Origin: Vibrio hepatarius | GTDB lineage: Bacteria; Pseudomonadota; Gammaproteobacteria; Enterobacterales; Vibrionaceae | NCBI RefSeq assembly: GCF_011806575.1 | Contig: NZ_JAATOO010000001.1 | Location: 62,001-126,000, forward strand | Direction of reading: 5' to 3' | Length of the DNA: 64,000 nt | Part shown: positions 54,403 to 62,673 of the stretch, piece by piece | How positions within the stretch are numbered: position 1 is the first letter of the stretch | How the letters are laid out: each line of letters opens with the position of its first letter | Position numbers and translations under genes: made by a program | The notes under the pieces: generated by a model | What the model was told of the DNA's origin: nothing | The model's database searches: none | Seen by the model: the letters and a program-made list of their open reading frames with translations, nothing else

Positions 54403-55563
54403 CTAAACGAGTTGCGAGGCAAGTAAAAACACACCAAACAGTAATGAGAATACCAACATAGGCATGCCTCCTTCTGCGGTGTAACGCTCTGCGCTCTCGG
54501 AACTTTGTGACTGTCTTAGCTTGTAAACCATCGCTAGAGGGACAAACACCGCTAATAGCACCAATATAATGCCAGCGTACCCCAATACCGCTAGGAACTT
54601 ATCGGCCGCAAACAGAGAACCAACCAGAGGCAAGATAAAGGTCAGAATGTATGTAACAACGCGATTCTTATTGAACATGTCGCGATTCTGGTTGTATAGA
54701 GACATCGCAACGCCGAAAAACGAAGTCAACAACGCTAAACCCGTAAACACCGCCAGCAATGAACCAATCCAGCTAGAGTGGTGCTCAAACGCCGCGATAA
54801 GATCGCCGACACCTTTCAACTCGCCCAATTGTGTTGGGTTTAAGTTACCAACCACCGCAAACAACCAACACAAGTAACATACCAGTGGGATCAGCGAGCC
54901 GACGATCACCATGTTTCTCAGCTGCCTATCTGTCGCTTCATGGTTATAAGCCACCAGAGATGGAATGACCACCATGAAGCCAAAACTGGTGAATAACACC
55001 GCGCTGGTTTTGATTAACTCAAGGTGATCATTGTTAATCACACGCGCAAGATTGTTGGCACTGAAGTTTGGCATCAAAAATATTAAGGTGGCTGACAAAC
55101 TCGCGATCATTACAAAAAATAGCGCTCGATTAAGTTTATCAATAATCCCAGTACCTGCAGCAATCACCAAACCAGAAATCAACGTGAATCCGATTTGGCT
55201 TTGGGTATTCGTGATTTCAATACCTAGCTTTGACGCCATTTGACCAAACAGATCTGCTGCACCAAGAATGTAGGCCATCAATAGGCAGATAAGTAACGCA
55301 TACAGCAGGCCGTTGGAAATCAGTTGTCCGCCTTTACCCAGCGTTTTGCGTGCGATGGAATTCAGCCCTAACCCACCCCCCGCTTTTACCGTTGCTTCGA
55401 GCAGCAGCAATGCTGCGTAAGTCGTGCCGAAACAAATAAAAATCATTAACAACGTCCCGTACCATAGGCCAAACTGAGCCAGTACCATCGGGATCGCGAG
55501 CATGCCAGCACCGAGCGCTGTGCCAGAGATAATTAGGGAACTCCCTAAAAGTTTCGTGTTCAT
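54403..55563 (-). CDS. Aromatic amino acid permease, TyrP-like
   Basis: A 386-residue, eleven-helix HAAAP-family permease. The opening MNTKLLGSSLIISGTALGAGMLAIPMVLAQFG is typical of TyrP/Mtr. It probably imports tyrosine or another aromatic amino acid with protons. Upstream I looked for TyrR boxes (TGTAAA-N6-TTTACA) and saw none, so regulation by the tyrR gene in this window is not supported. The ATG at 55563 leads straight into the first helix. Confidence 0.85.
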   Translation of the reverse strand: MNTKLLGSSLIISGTALGAGMLAIPMVLAQFGLWYGTLLMIFICFGTTYAALLLLEATVKAGGGLGLNSIARKTLGKGGQLISNGLLYALLICLLMAYILGAADLFGQMASKLGIEITNTQSQIGFTLISGLVIAAGTGIIDKLNRALFFVMIASLSATLIFLMPNFSANNLARVINNDHLELIKTSAVLFTSFGFMVVIPSLVAYNHEATDRQLRNMVIVGSLIPLVCYLCWLFAVVGNLNPTQLGELKGVGDLIAAFEHHSSWIGSLLAVFTGLALLTSFFGVAMSLYNQNRDMFNKNRVVTYILTFILPLVGSLFAADKFLAVLGYAGIILVLLAVFVPLAMVYKLRQSQSSESAERYTAEGGMPMLVFSLLFGVFLLASQLV

Positions 55564-56044
55564 AGTGTCGTATTCTATTTTCGATTGATAAAAGATTTAG
55601 ATGCGCGTGTGCCTAGCGCGATGGCTAACAATCAAAAGGAATACGAACAGCGGGCTTTAATAGAAAAGAAGCGAGGGAAAGCAGAGAGATAAAACGCAAA
55701 TGGGCTATGTGAGCCAATAAGATGAGAAAGAGTGGTTGAAGCTTGGTGTGGCGACCCTTCAGTCGGCTCAATAATTGGGGTGGTGATTTTGAAAATCATG
55801 AAAATATCCATTACAGCTAATCAATCCATAAATAACACATCGCACCCCTTGTGCGATCTACCTCTCAAAGCAAGAGGTCATTTCATATTATCTATTGAAA
55901 GCTCGATTGCAACGGAAAAATTGGACAAAATTCCACTTATGTAGATTTATTAACCATGTTCTAAGCGAAGTTATGGTTATTTATGTTATTAAAAAAGCGA
56001 AGCTAAGGGCTTCGCTTTTTTTGCATTTTAAAGACGGAATCGAG
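55564..56044. other. 481-base region, possible small RNA
   Basis: It contains two adjacent hairpins: ATCGCAC/GTGCGAT (55839-55857) and ACCTCT/AGAGGT (55860-55878), and a strong terminator at 55991-56022 with a seven-T tract on the plus strand. No well-supported coding frame is present; a 70-codon GTG-start frame at 55732 has no family match that I know and no clear ribosome binding site. Confidence 0.45.
55991..56022. terminator. Terminator (queD and possible plus-strand RNA)
   Basis: GCGAAGC, loop TAAGG, GCTTCGC with six A residues before and seven T residues after, so it can serve queD (minus) and a plus-strand transcript. Confidence 0.9.
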
Positions 56045-56407
56045 TTACTCGCCTTTGTAAACACAACCTGCAGTACACGTTTCTTTGATTTCTACTTTGC
56101 TCAGCAGCGGTAAGCTCGGTTTGAGCTGTTGCCAAATCCATTTTGCAAGCACTTCACTGGTTGGGTTTTCCAGACCTTCAATATCATTAAGGTAGTAATG
56201 ATCTAAGCGGTCATAAATCGGCTTAAACGCGCTTTTGATTTCTGAAAAATCAATAACCCAGCCTGTATGTGGATCCACTTCACCTTCAACATAAAGGCGA
56301 ACTAAGAAAGAGTGACCATGTAGGCGACCACATTTATGACCTTCAGGAACATGTGGCAATCGGTGTGCCGCTTCAAACATGAATTCCTTGTAAAGTTCGG
56401 TTCTCAT
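56045..56407 (-). CDS. queD: 6-carboxy-5,6,7,8-tetrahydropterin synthase QueD
   Basis: A 120-residue enzyme of the pterin synthase fold. Zinc ligands are the His in [10 protein letters not shown] and LHGHSF; the catalytic Cys is in HKCGRLHGH. It converts dihydroneopterin triphosphate to carboxytetrahydropterin, an early step of queuosine synthesis. I use the ATG at 56405-56407; longer in-frame starts exist but lengthen it beyond the family. It is monocistronic. Confidence 0.93.
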   Translation of the reverse strand: MRTELYKEFMFEAAHRLPHVPEGHKCGRLHGHSFLVRLYVEGEVDPHTGWVIDFSEIKSAFKPIYDRLDHYYLNDIEGLENPTSEVLAKWIWQQLKPSLPLLSKVEIKETCTAGCVYKGE

Positions 56408-56698
56408 AACGATTCTCGGGCATTGCAAAAGACACGCAATACTAAGGAAATTGTGATCTAGTGACAAGTTCCTCGTCACGATAAATTGATTTCATTGTTA
56501 TCTGTCCCGTATTAGACCTTTGTAGCACGCCGAAAAAATGACGACGCGTCAAAGATTTGATTACACGAGTCCCACATCACATTTACATAATCCACACTTA
56601 AAACATGGTCACAATACGCCGTTCAGTTGGTTGAGTTATATAACAATTTCGTCATTATACGGACGTCTATTCCAATTCTAATAATTAAGCATTTACAA
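56408..56698. other. Intergenic region queD to chemoreceptor
   Basis: It contains the divergent start regions of queD and the CxxCH chemoreceptor. A small inverted repeat GTGAC/GTCAC lies near 56461-56479. I see no preQ1 riboswitch pattern that I can identify. Confidence 0.4.
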
Positions 56699-58312
56699 AT
56701 GAGCTCAACGATCACTGCGAAACTACTAGTCACACTAGTTACCGTATTTTCTCTCGTTCTCGCCTCCTCGACTGCATACCAATATTGGCAGCAGAAAGAA
56801 CTAATGAATTCGGTTCTGAGTGAACAACTCCACGATAAAGCGAGTAACTATTTCGACAGTCTTAATATGATGATGCTAACCGGCACTATGGCGCAAAAAG
56901 AAACCTTGCGTCAAAAAGCGTTAGCTCAAGATGGTATTGAACAAGTAAAAGTGCTACGCGCTGATGCCGTCAGTAAACTTTATGGCCCTGGTCAGGACAA
57001 CCAAAAACCCAGTGACGACATCGATCAACGTGCGTTAGCTGGCGAGTTAGTGATCGAACCAATTCAAGCCGATTGGGGTAACGGCATTGTTGTCGCCTTA
57101 CCGATGAAATCGAGCGAAAACTACCGCGGTACTAACTGTGTATCTTGCCATATGGTACCGGAAGGTGAAGTGCTTGGTGCGATTCGTCTTGAGTACAACC
57201 TATCTCATCTAACCAGCATGATCAGCCAGCGCACCTTTATTGCTATCACTATTATGGCAACGTTAGGCTGTGTTGGCTTCTTGCTGACTCTGTTCTTGAT
57301 CCGCAAATTTATCGTTCGCCCGATTCAAAAAACCGCTCACTACATGCAAGGTGTCAGCGAGAGTAAAGACCTTACTCGTCGTCTTGAACATGAAAACAAA
57401 GATGAAATCGGTCAGCTCGCGGTAGCGATTAACTCGTTTATGGACACGGTTAGCAGCAGTCTGGAAAAAGTTCAGGATACGTCGCACAACTTAACTGGCT
57501 CTGCCGCTCAACTGACCAACGTTGCGATGGTGACGGACCAAGCAGCGCACAACCAACAAAATGAAACCTCCGACGTACAAAGCAATATTGAACAAATGCA
57601 GTCGCAACAGCTGCAAGTTGAACAAGCGACTGAGGACGCGTCTAGTCTGATTAAACACACCACCAGTGTGGCAGAACAGAGCGCTAGCCAAGCTCACAGC
57701 GCCAGCTCAGACATCAAGCACCTTGTCTCCGATATCGAGTTGGTGAAAACCAATATCGCAGAGCTCAATGAGCAAACTTCGGAAGTCTCAAGCATCCTTG
57801 AAGTGATTAAAGGTATTGCTGACCAAACCAATTTACTGGCGCTGAATGCGGCTATTGAAGCAGCTCGAGCGGGTGAACAAGGACGCGGTTTTGCGGTGGT
57901 TGCGGATGAAGTTCGTCAACTTGCAAGCCGTACCTCAGAAGCCACTGGCAGTATCGAAACCATCATCGCTCAATTCCAACGCGACAGTGAAACGTCTTTG
58001 GTTTCGGTTGATAACGTTTGCAGCACTGCGCACCAACGCTCAAATGAAGTGGAAGCCCTGTCTGTTGCTATGTCCGACGTTGTTTCTGAGATGCAGCAAG
58101 CCTTGCACCATGCGGAAAGCATCCAACGTCAAACCAGTAACACAACGGAAATTAGCCAAGACGTGCAACGTAAAGTTGAGATCATCACTGAGCATGCAAA
58201 CGACACCTCTAAGTCGGCGGCTCAAACGCGTGAAATCAGTATGAATCTTGAGCAACTTTCTGAACATTTGGAGTCACTTATCAATCAGTTTTCACTTTCG
58301 CGTAAGAATTAA
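56699..58312 (+). CDS. Chemoreceptor with periplasmic haem-c motif
   Basis: A 537-residue methyl-accepting protein: helix 1 (about 9-27), periplasmic domain (about 28-175), helix 2 (about 180-203), HAMP ([26 protein letters not shown]) and the standard signalling hairpin ([34 protein letters not shown]). The periplasmic domain ends with CVSCH (residues 147-151; codons at 57137-57151), a c-type haem attachment motif, followed by GAIRLEY of a Cache/Tll0287-type fold. It therefore probably senses redox potential, oxygen or NO through haem. I start at ATG 56699, directly before helix 1; the upstream 24 codons are unlikely. Confidence 0.9.
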   Translation: MSSTITAKLLVTLVTVFSLVLASSTAYQYWQQKELMNSVLSEQLHDKASNYFDSLNMMMLTGTMAQKETLRQKALAQDGIEQVKVLRADAVSKLYGPGQDNQKPSDDIDQRALAGELVIEPIQADWGNGIVVALPMKSSENYRGTNCVSCHMVPEGEVLGAIRLEYNLSHLTSMISQRTFIAITIMATLGCVGFLLTLFLIRKFIVRPIQKTAHYMQGVSESKDLTRRLEHENKDEIGQLAVAINSFMDTVSSSLEKVQDTSHNLTGSAAQLTNVAMVTDQAAHNQQNETSDVQSNIEQMQSQQLQVEQATEDASSLIKHTTSVAEQSASQAHSASSDIKHLVSDIELVKTNIAELNEQTSEVSSILEVIKGIADQTNLLALNAAIEAARAGEQGRGFAVVADEVRQLASRTSEATGSIETIIAQFQRDSETSLVSVDNVCSTAHQRSNEVEALSVAMSDVVSEMQQALHHAESIQRQTSNTTEISQDVQRKVEIITEHANDTSKSAAQTREISMNLEQLSEHLESLINQFSLSRKN

Positions 58313-58494
58313 GCCGATTTGGACATTTTTTGCCTGCGGAAACGACAATAAAGGTTGAAGCATAATAATTGAAAGGTAATATGTTCCATTGAATATGTAG
58401 AATTCTACCCAACCCAATGTTTGCTCATTATTCAAACAGTGAGTAGTACAAAAACATTGGGTTGTATTTTTACTCAATGGAGAATATTTAAAAC
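58313..58494 (+). promoter_or_regulatory. asnS promoter and leader hairpin
   Basis: TTGAAG, 16 bases, TAATAT (about 58352-58379) is a plausible promoter. Downstream, AACCCAATGTTT (58411-58422) and AAACATTGGGTT (58452-58463) pair perfectly over 12 bases with a 29-base loop, followed by GTATTTTT. This terminator-like hairpin lies in the 5' leader about 30 bases before the asnS start. Confidence 0.6.
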
Positions 58495-59895
58495 ATGACT
58501 TACGCGCCTGTAAAAGACGTACTAAGCGGTAAGCTAGCAGTAGACAGTGAAGTGACTGTTCGTGGCTGGATCCGTACACGTCGTGATTCCAAAGCTGGAA
58601 TTTCTTTCCTTGCCATCTATGACGGCTCTTGTTTCGACCCGATTCAGGCCGTGGTCCCAAATAATTTAAATAATTACAATGACGAAGTGCTAAAACTGAC
58701 AACAGGTTGTTCAGTTGAAGTGACTGGTAAAGTTGTTGAATCTCCAGCTTCTGGCCAAGATTTTGAGCTAGCAGCGACTGACGTAAAAGTAGTCGGTTGG
58801 GTTGAAGATGCAGACACTTACCCGATGGCAAAAACTCGTCACTCTATCGAGTACCTACGTGAAGTAGCGCACCTTCGCCCACGTACAAACGTGATCGGCG
58901 CGGTAGCACGTGTTCGCAACTGTCTTTCTCAAGCAATCCACCGTTTCTACCACGAGCAAGGTTACTTTTGGGTATCGGCTCCACTAATCACGGCGTCTGA
59001 CGCTGAAGGTGCGGGCGAAATGTTCCGTGTTTCTACGCTAGACATGGAAAACCTACCTCGTACAGACGCAGGTAACGTGGATTACAACGAAGACTTCTTC
59101 GGTAAAGAAACGTTCCTAACCGTATCTGGTCAGCTAAACGCAGAAACATACGCTTGTGCGCTAAGCAAAGTGTACACGTTCGGTCCTACTTTCCGTGCAG
59201 AAAACTCAAACACCAGCCGCCACCTAGCGGAATTCTGGATGGTTGAGCCTGAAGTCGCATTCGCGGAACTAGACGACGTAGCGAAACTAGCAGAAGACAT
59301 GCTGAAATACGTGTTCAATGCCGTGCTTGAAGAGCGTCGTGATGACCTAGAGTTCTTCGCACAGCGCATCGACAAAGAAGCAATTACTCGTCTAGAGCAG
59401 TTCGTTTCTTCTGACTTCGCACAAGTTGACTACACTGACGCAATCCAAATCCTATTGGATTCTGGTCGTGAATTCGAATTCCCTGTTGAATGGGGTATCG
59501 ATATGTCTTCTGAGCACGAGCGTTACCTAGCGGAAGAGCACTTCAAAGCGCCAGTAATCGTGAAGAACTACCCGAAAGACATCAAAGCATTCTACATGCG
59601 TCTGAACGAAGACGGTAAGACAGTAGCGGCAATGGACGTACTTGCACCTGGCATCGGTGAAATTATTGGTGGTTCTCAGCGTGAAGAGCGTCTGGACGTG
59701 CTAGACGATCGTATGCGTGAGATGGGTATCGACCCTGAGCACATGGGCTGGTACCGCGACCTACGTCGTTACGGCACAGTACCTCACGCTGGCTTCGGTC
59801 TTGGATTCGAGCGTTTGGTTTCTTACGTAACAGGTATGGGCAACGTACGTGACGTAATCCCATTCCCACGCACTCCACGCTCTGCAAACTTCTAA
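58495..59895 (+). CDS. asnS: Asparagine–tRNA ligase
   Basis: A 466-residue class IIb synthetase with the N-terminal OB-fold ([25 protein letters not shown]), motif 1/2 region ([21 protein letters not shown]) and motif 3 ([21 protein letters not shown]). It charges tRNA(Asn) directly. Codon bias is strong, as for highly expressed genes. GGAG precedes the ATG. It ends in a strong terminator and has a hairpin leader. Confidence 0.97.
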   Translation: MTYAPVKDVLSGKLAVDSEVTVRGWIRTRRDSKAGISFLAIYDGSCFDPIQAVVPNNLNNYNDEVLKLTTGCSVEVTGKVVESPASGQDFELAATDVKVVGWVEDADTYPMAKTRHSIEYLREVAHLRPRTNVIGAVARVRNCLSQAIHRFYHEQGYFWVSAPLITASDAEGAGEMFRVSTLDMENLPRTDAGNVDYNEDFFGKETFLTVSGQLNAETYACALSKVYTFGPTFRAENSNTSRHLAEFWMVEPEVAFAELDDVAKLAEDMLKYVFNAVLEERRDDLEFFAQRIDKEAITRLEQFVSSDFAQVDYTDAIQILLDSGREFEFPVEWGIDMSSEHERYLAEEHFKAPVIVKNYPKDIKAFYMRLNEDGKTVAAMDVLAPGIGEIIGGSQREERLDVLDDRMREMGIDPEHMGWYRDLRRYGTVPHAGFGLGFERLVSYVTGMGNVRDVIPFPRTPRSANF

Positions 59896-59911
59896 TCCAA
59901 AGTTTGTAAAT

Positions 59912-59939
59912 AAAAACCTCCACTTGTGGAGGTTTTTTT
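59912..59939 (+). terminator. Terminator of asnS
   Basis: AAAAACCTCCAC, two-base loop, GTGGAGGTTTTTTT. Confidence 0.93.
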
Positions 59940-60014
59940 ATGCCCATATATATTGGAAGCTCACTCAAACGTCGGCTAGTTTTAATGAGTGTAATTTGAG
60001 TATGAGGTAACAAG

Positions 60015-60257
60015 ATGAAAGTATTTAAAATTGAAGATCTTTCCTATAACGGCGTTCAAAATGGTGTGCACAGTTGGATTCATCCTCAAGGTCAGCAACC
60101 TTATTATTGGCATCCGGACTGGTTACACATTGCCGAAGATATTACCGGGCTTCATGGACGTAAAGATCTCGACCTCAAAGTGGGAGAAACCGCCAACGAA
60201 GAGCATGCTAAGCAAGCCATCATCGACCAAATGAACGATCAGGACAAAGACAGCTAA
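60015..60257 (+). CDS. Small protein with DLSY/QPYYWHPDWL motifs (unknown family), copy 1
   Basis: An 80-residue soluble protein. It starts MKVFKIEDLSY, then HPQGQQPYYWHPDWL and AED..GL, and has a charged C-terminal tail (ANEEHAKQAIIDQMNDQDKDS). GAGGTAACAAG gives a good ribosome binding site. A paralogue lies 107 bases downstream in the same direction. I do not recognise a family; the conserved aromatic/His cluster could be a ligand or metal-binding surface. Confidence 0.7.
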   Translation: MKVFKIEDLSYNGVQNGVHSWIHPQGQQPYYWHPDWLHIAEDITGLHGRKDLDLKVGETANEEHAKQAIIDQMNDQDKDS

Positions 60258-60364
60258 GCGCCTATTTCTGCAAATTGGCTTTGCATATTAGTAATACGCA
60301 AACTATCAATAATTCAACCATACTTATTCTGAGCTAAGGTGAGTTTTCTAGCGAGGAGGTAGGT

Positions 60365-60559
60365 ATGAGAGTGTTTAGACTTGACGACTTATCATACTGT
60401 GGCAGACACGAAAGACCGATAGAATGGGATCACCCAAGCGGTACGCAACCCTATTATTGGCATCCAGACTGGCTACAAAATGCCGAGGATCAATTGGGGC
60501 TCTACCCAGATGAAGCCGACCCGTGTGGTATTCATCTTAAAGATAAAACGTCGCCATAA
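60365..60559 (+). CDS. Small protein with DLSY/QPYYWHPDWL motifs, copy 2
   Basis: A 64-residue paralogue of the preceding protein: MRVFRLDDLSY, HPSGTQPYYWHPDWL, AEDQLGL, but with a shorter, different tail. GAGGAGGT precedes the ATG, a very strong ribosome binding site. Terminated by the hairpin at 60572-60605. The sharing of the motif and spacing points to tandem duplication with divergence. Function unknown. Confidence 0.7.
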   Translation: MRVFRLDDLSYCGRHERPIEWDHPSGTQPYYWHPDWLQNAEDQLGLYPDEADPCGIHLKDKTSP

Positions 60560-60571
60560 CATCTGCTATTT

Positions 60572-60605
60572 GGGTTTAGAGAGTCCATCATTGACCTCTA
60601 AACCC
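60572..60605 (+). terminator. Terminator of the tandem small genes
   Basis: GGGTTTAGAG and CTCTAAACCC form a perfect 10-bp stem with a 14-base loop; the T tract is short (TTTCATTC). Confidence 0.65.
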
Positions 60606-60611
60606 TTTCAT

Positions 60612-60821
60612 TCATTCGCCTAAGTCCACCTTAGATGCGTAACGGATCCCGTAGAGACACAGGGCAAACATCAGAAACGGAATCGCTGCGGCGGTATATT
60701 CCAATAACGGCATGTTGGAAAAAGATTTTGACAGGATAAGGTGACCAATCACCACCAGCAACGCACTGACAATCGCGACAGCAATCAAGCGACATTCGTG
60801 TTTCGAACTCTGCTTTTCCAT
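60612..60821 (-). CDS. Small two-helix membrane protein
   Basis: A 69-residue protein with a charged start (MEKQSSKHECR), two membrane helices (about 12-30 and 37-57) and a short tail (YASKVDLGE). The ATG at 60819-60821 has AGAGG at good spacing; the frame is open to 60923 but without support. It converges with the tandem small genes and follows the MocR gene in the same direction. Function unknown. Confidence 0.6.
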   Translation of the reverse strand: MEKQSSKHECRLIAVAIVSALLVVIGHLILSKSFSNMPLLEYTAAAIPFLMFALCLYGIRYASKVDLGE

Positions 60822-60888
60822 AAACAACCTCTGCAATAGACAATCTGTCGCCATTAAACGCCACTTCCCTACTTTCAATGCAATACAG

Positions 60889-62301
60889 TTACACCGAAAA
60901 ATCACCAAACAGTTCATTTTCAATAAGTTTTGCTAGCTGTTTCAAAGCTTGCTCAACTTCCGGCGTCAGTTCATACGACACGTTTAGTCTTAAACAGTGT
61001 CCAAACTGCGATGAAGTGCTGAACAAATCACCGTAGGCGACAGAAACGTCACTGAGCAAAAGTTGCTGATAAATCTTATGCGTTTGAATAGCTTTGGGTA
61101 ATACCAACCAAATAAAGTAACCACCATCAGGCACGTGCAGTGTCGCTTCTTCCGGTAGCACTTGTTGAAGAAATGCCACTAACTTGGTTTGTCTTTGTTT
61201 AAGATCTTTGCGCAGTTTGCGCAGGTGGTTATCCAAGCTTTCATATTGCAGATAATGTGCGATTCCGCTTTGGATTGGTGAGCTGCTGGATAAGGTTGAT
61301 AGCAGTTGCTGTTTCTGTAACCGTTCGCTCAACGTGCGATTAACAACCCAGCCGATACGATAACCTGGACACAATGATTTTGAGAACGAACCGCACAGCA
61401 ACACTCTGTCTTGCGTATCCCAGTATTTTAGTGGTTTAGGTTTTTGCTCACCGAAATAGAGCTCAGCATAGACATCATCTTCTATCACCATCACATCGTA
61501 TTGGTTCGCTAATGCCATCACGGCTTGCTTACTTTCGTCATCCAATAACGAACCTGTCGGGTTGTGATAATTAGGCATTAGCCAGCAAGCTTGAACGTCC
61601 TGTTGCTTAATTGCCCGCTCTAGTTCAACCAAATCAACACCTGACTCTGGATTCACGCCAACTTCAATCAACTTCAGGCCTCTACGCTTAGTCGCTTCTA
61701 TTGCGCCATAAAACGTTGGCGCTTCAACGACCACGTTGTCCCCTGCTTTCGTTACAACTTGGAGGCTTAGGTTCAACGCTTCCATCGCACCCGAGGTAAT
61801 AACGATATCGTGATGAGAAACAGAGATACCATTGGCTATATAGCGCTGAGCGATACTACGACGCAAAGATTCGTTACCTGGTGGCAAGTTGTGCAAAACA
61901 CTATCTGCGGGCAACTTTCTTCCTGCACTCGCTAAATGACGATTTAGCAGTGACATGGAAAACAGATCAGACGAAGGGAACGCCGCGCCCAATGCCACAT
62001 CTGATTGGTTGCAGGTCTTGAGGTACTCATACAACGCATCATCGTATGGTATCGGTTTTGGCGTAGCAGAGGCGTTATCTCTCGGGGCGACTAATGTTGA
62101 GGTAACAAAGTAACCTGACTGCGGTTTCGCGGTTAACCACCCTTCACTTTCCAGCGGTTGATACGCTTGTAAAACAGTGGCCGCGCTGACCGAGTAGCTC
62201 TTACTCGCTGCGCGAATAGACAACACTTTTTCCCCTGAGCGCCACACCTGTTGCTGGATTTGCGCTTTGATTGTCTGGGCTAATTGTCGATAACGGCTCA
62301 T
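60889..62301 (-). CDS. MocR-type PLP-dependent transcriptional regulator
   Basis: A 470-residue GntR/MocR protein: N-terminal winged helix (GEKVLSIRAASKSYSVSAATVLQAYQPLESEGWL) and a fold-type I aminotransferase-like domain with the PLP Lys in GSFSKSLCPGYRIGW, plus YHNPTGS and the EDDVYAEL segment. MocR regulators use PLP or its adducts as effector and usually control a neighbouring gene. The 372-base region upstream separates it from a divergent HD-GYP gene, the only near candidate target seen. Substrate-like amino acid not identifiable. Confidence 0.9.
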   Translation of the reverse strand: MSRYRQLAQTIKAQIQQQVWRSGEKVLSIRAASKSYSVSAATVLQAYQPLESEGWLTAKPQSGYFVTSTLVAPRDNASATPKPIPYDDALYEYLKTCNQSDVALGAAFPSSDLFSMSLLNRHLASAGRKLPADSVLHNLPPGNESLRRSIAQRYIANGISVSHHDIVITSGAMEALNLSLQVVTKAGDNVVVEAPTFYGAIEATKRRGLKLIEVGVNPESGVDLVELERAIKQQDVQACWLMPNYHNPTGSLLDDESKQAVMALANQYDVMVIEDDVYAELYFGEQKPKPLKYWDTQDRVLLCGSFSKSLCPGYRIGWVVNRTLSERLQKQQLLSTLSSSSPIQSGIAHYLQYESLDNHLRKLRKDLKQRQTKLVAFLQQVLPEEATLHVPDGGYFIWLVLPKAIQTHKIYQQLLLSDVSVAYGDLFSTSSQFGHCLRLNVSYELTPEVEQALKQLAKLIENELFGDFSV

Positions 62302-62673
62302 AACGTCCTCTGGTTAACTGCGTCACCATATCACAAGTAGTTAAACTCGGTGCCCACCAAAAAGGTTTGATAATAATTGTTTTTAACCAGCATTTAGAGG
62401 TGTTTACACTCAAAATGCGAAGCTAGATGTCCAATCATTGAGTGTCACCATCGATTATAATCACTTCACATCAAACCATCATTGCTTGCTCAGACGAGAA
62501 CCAGCTGTTTTGCTCATCATAAAATTAGCGCTAAAGTCGCAAAAATTTACAGACGCGTGCAATAAACCTATATTATCAAGGGTCTTGCATTCAACACATG
62601 AATGATTTGATATTCTCTTCCTTTGTTACCAAATCATACTTTAGTAATACCGTATAAGGATATAGGTCAAAAC
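62302..62673. other. 372-base divergent intergenic region
   Basis: Promoter region between the MocR gene and the HD-GYP gene. It is AT-rich with a weak inverted repeat ATGATTT/AAATCAT (about 62600-62640). No small gene or terminator is obvious; I do not see a clear MocR operator. Confidence 0.4.

Noticed and set aside
54403..55700. TyrR box upstream of the TyrP-like permease
   Set aside because: No TGTAAA-N6-TTTACA palindrome found in the upstream sequence.
55732..55944. 70-codon GTG-start frame
   Set aside because: Weak start, odd composition, and it overlaps structured RNA-like sequence; no family resemblance.
58419..58450. Nine-codon frame as an asnS leader peptide
   Set aside because: No Shine-Dalgarno sequence and only one Asn codon; classical attenuation is not supported.
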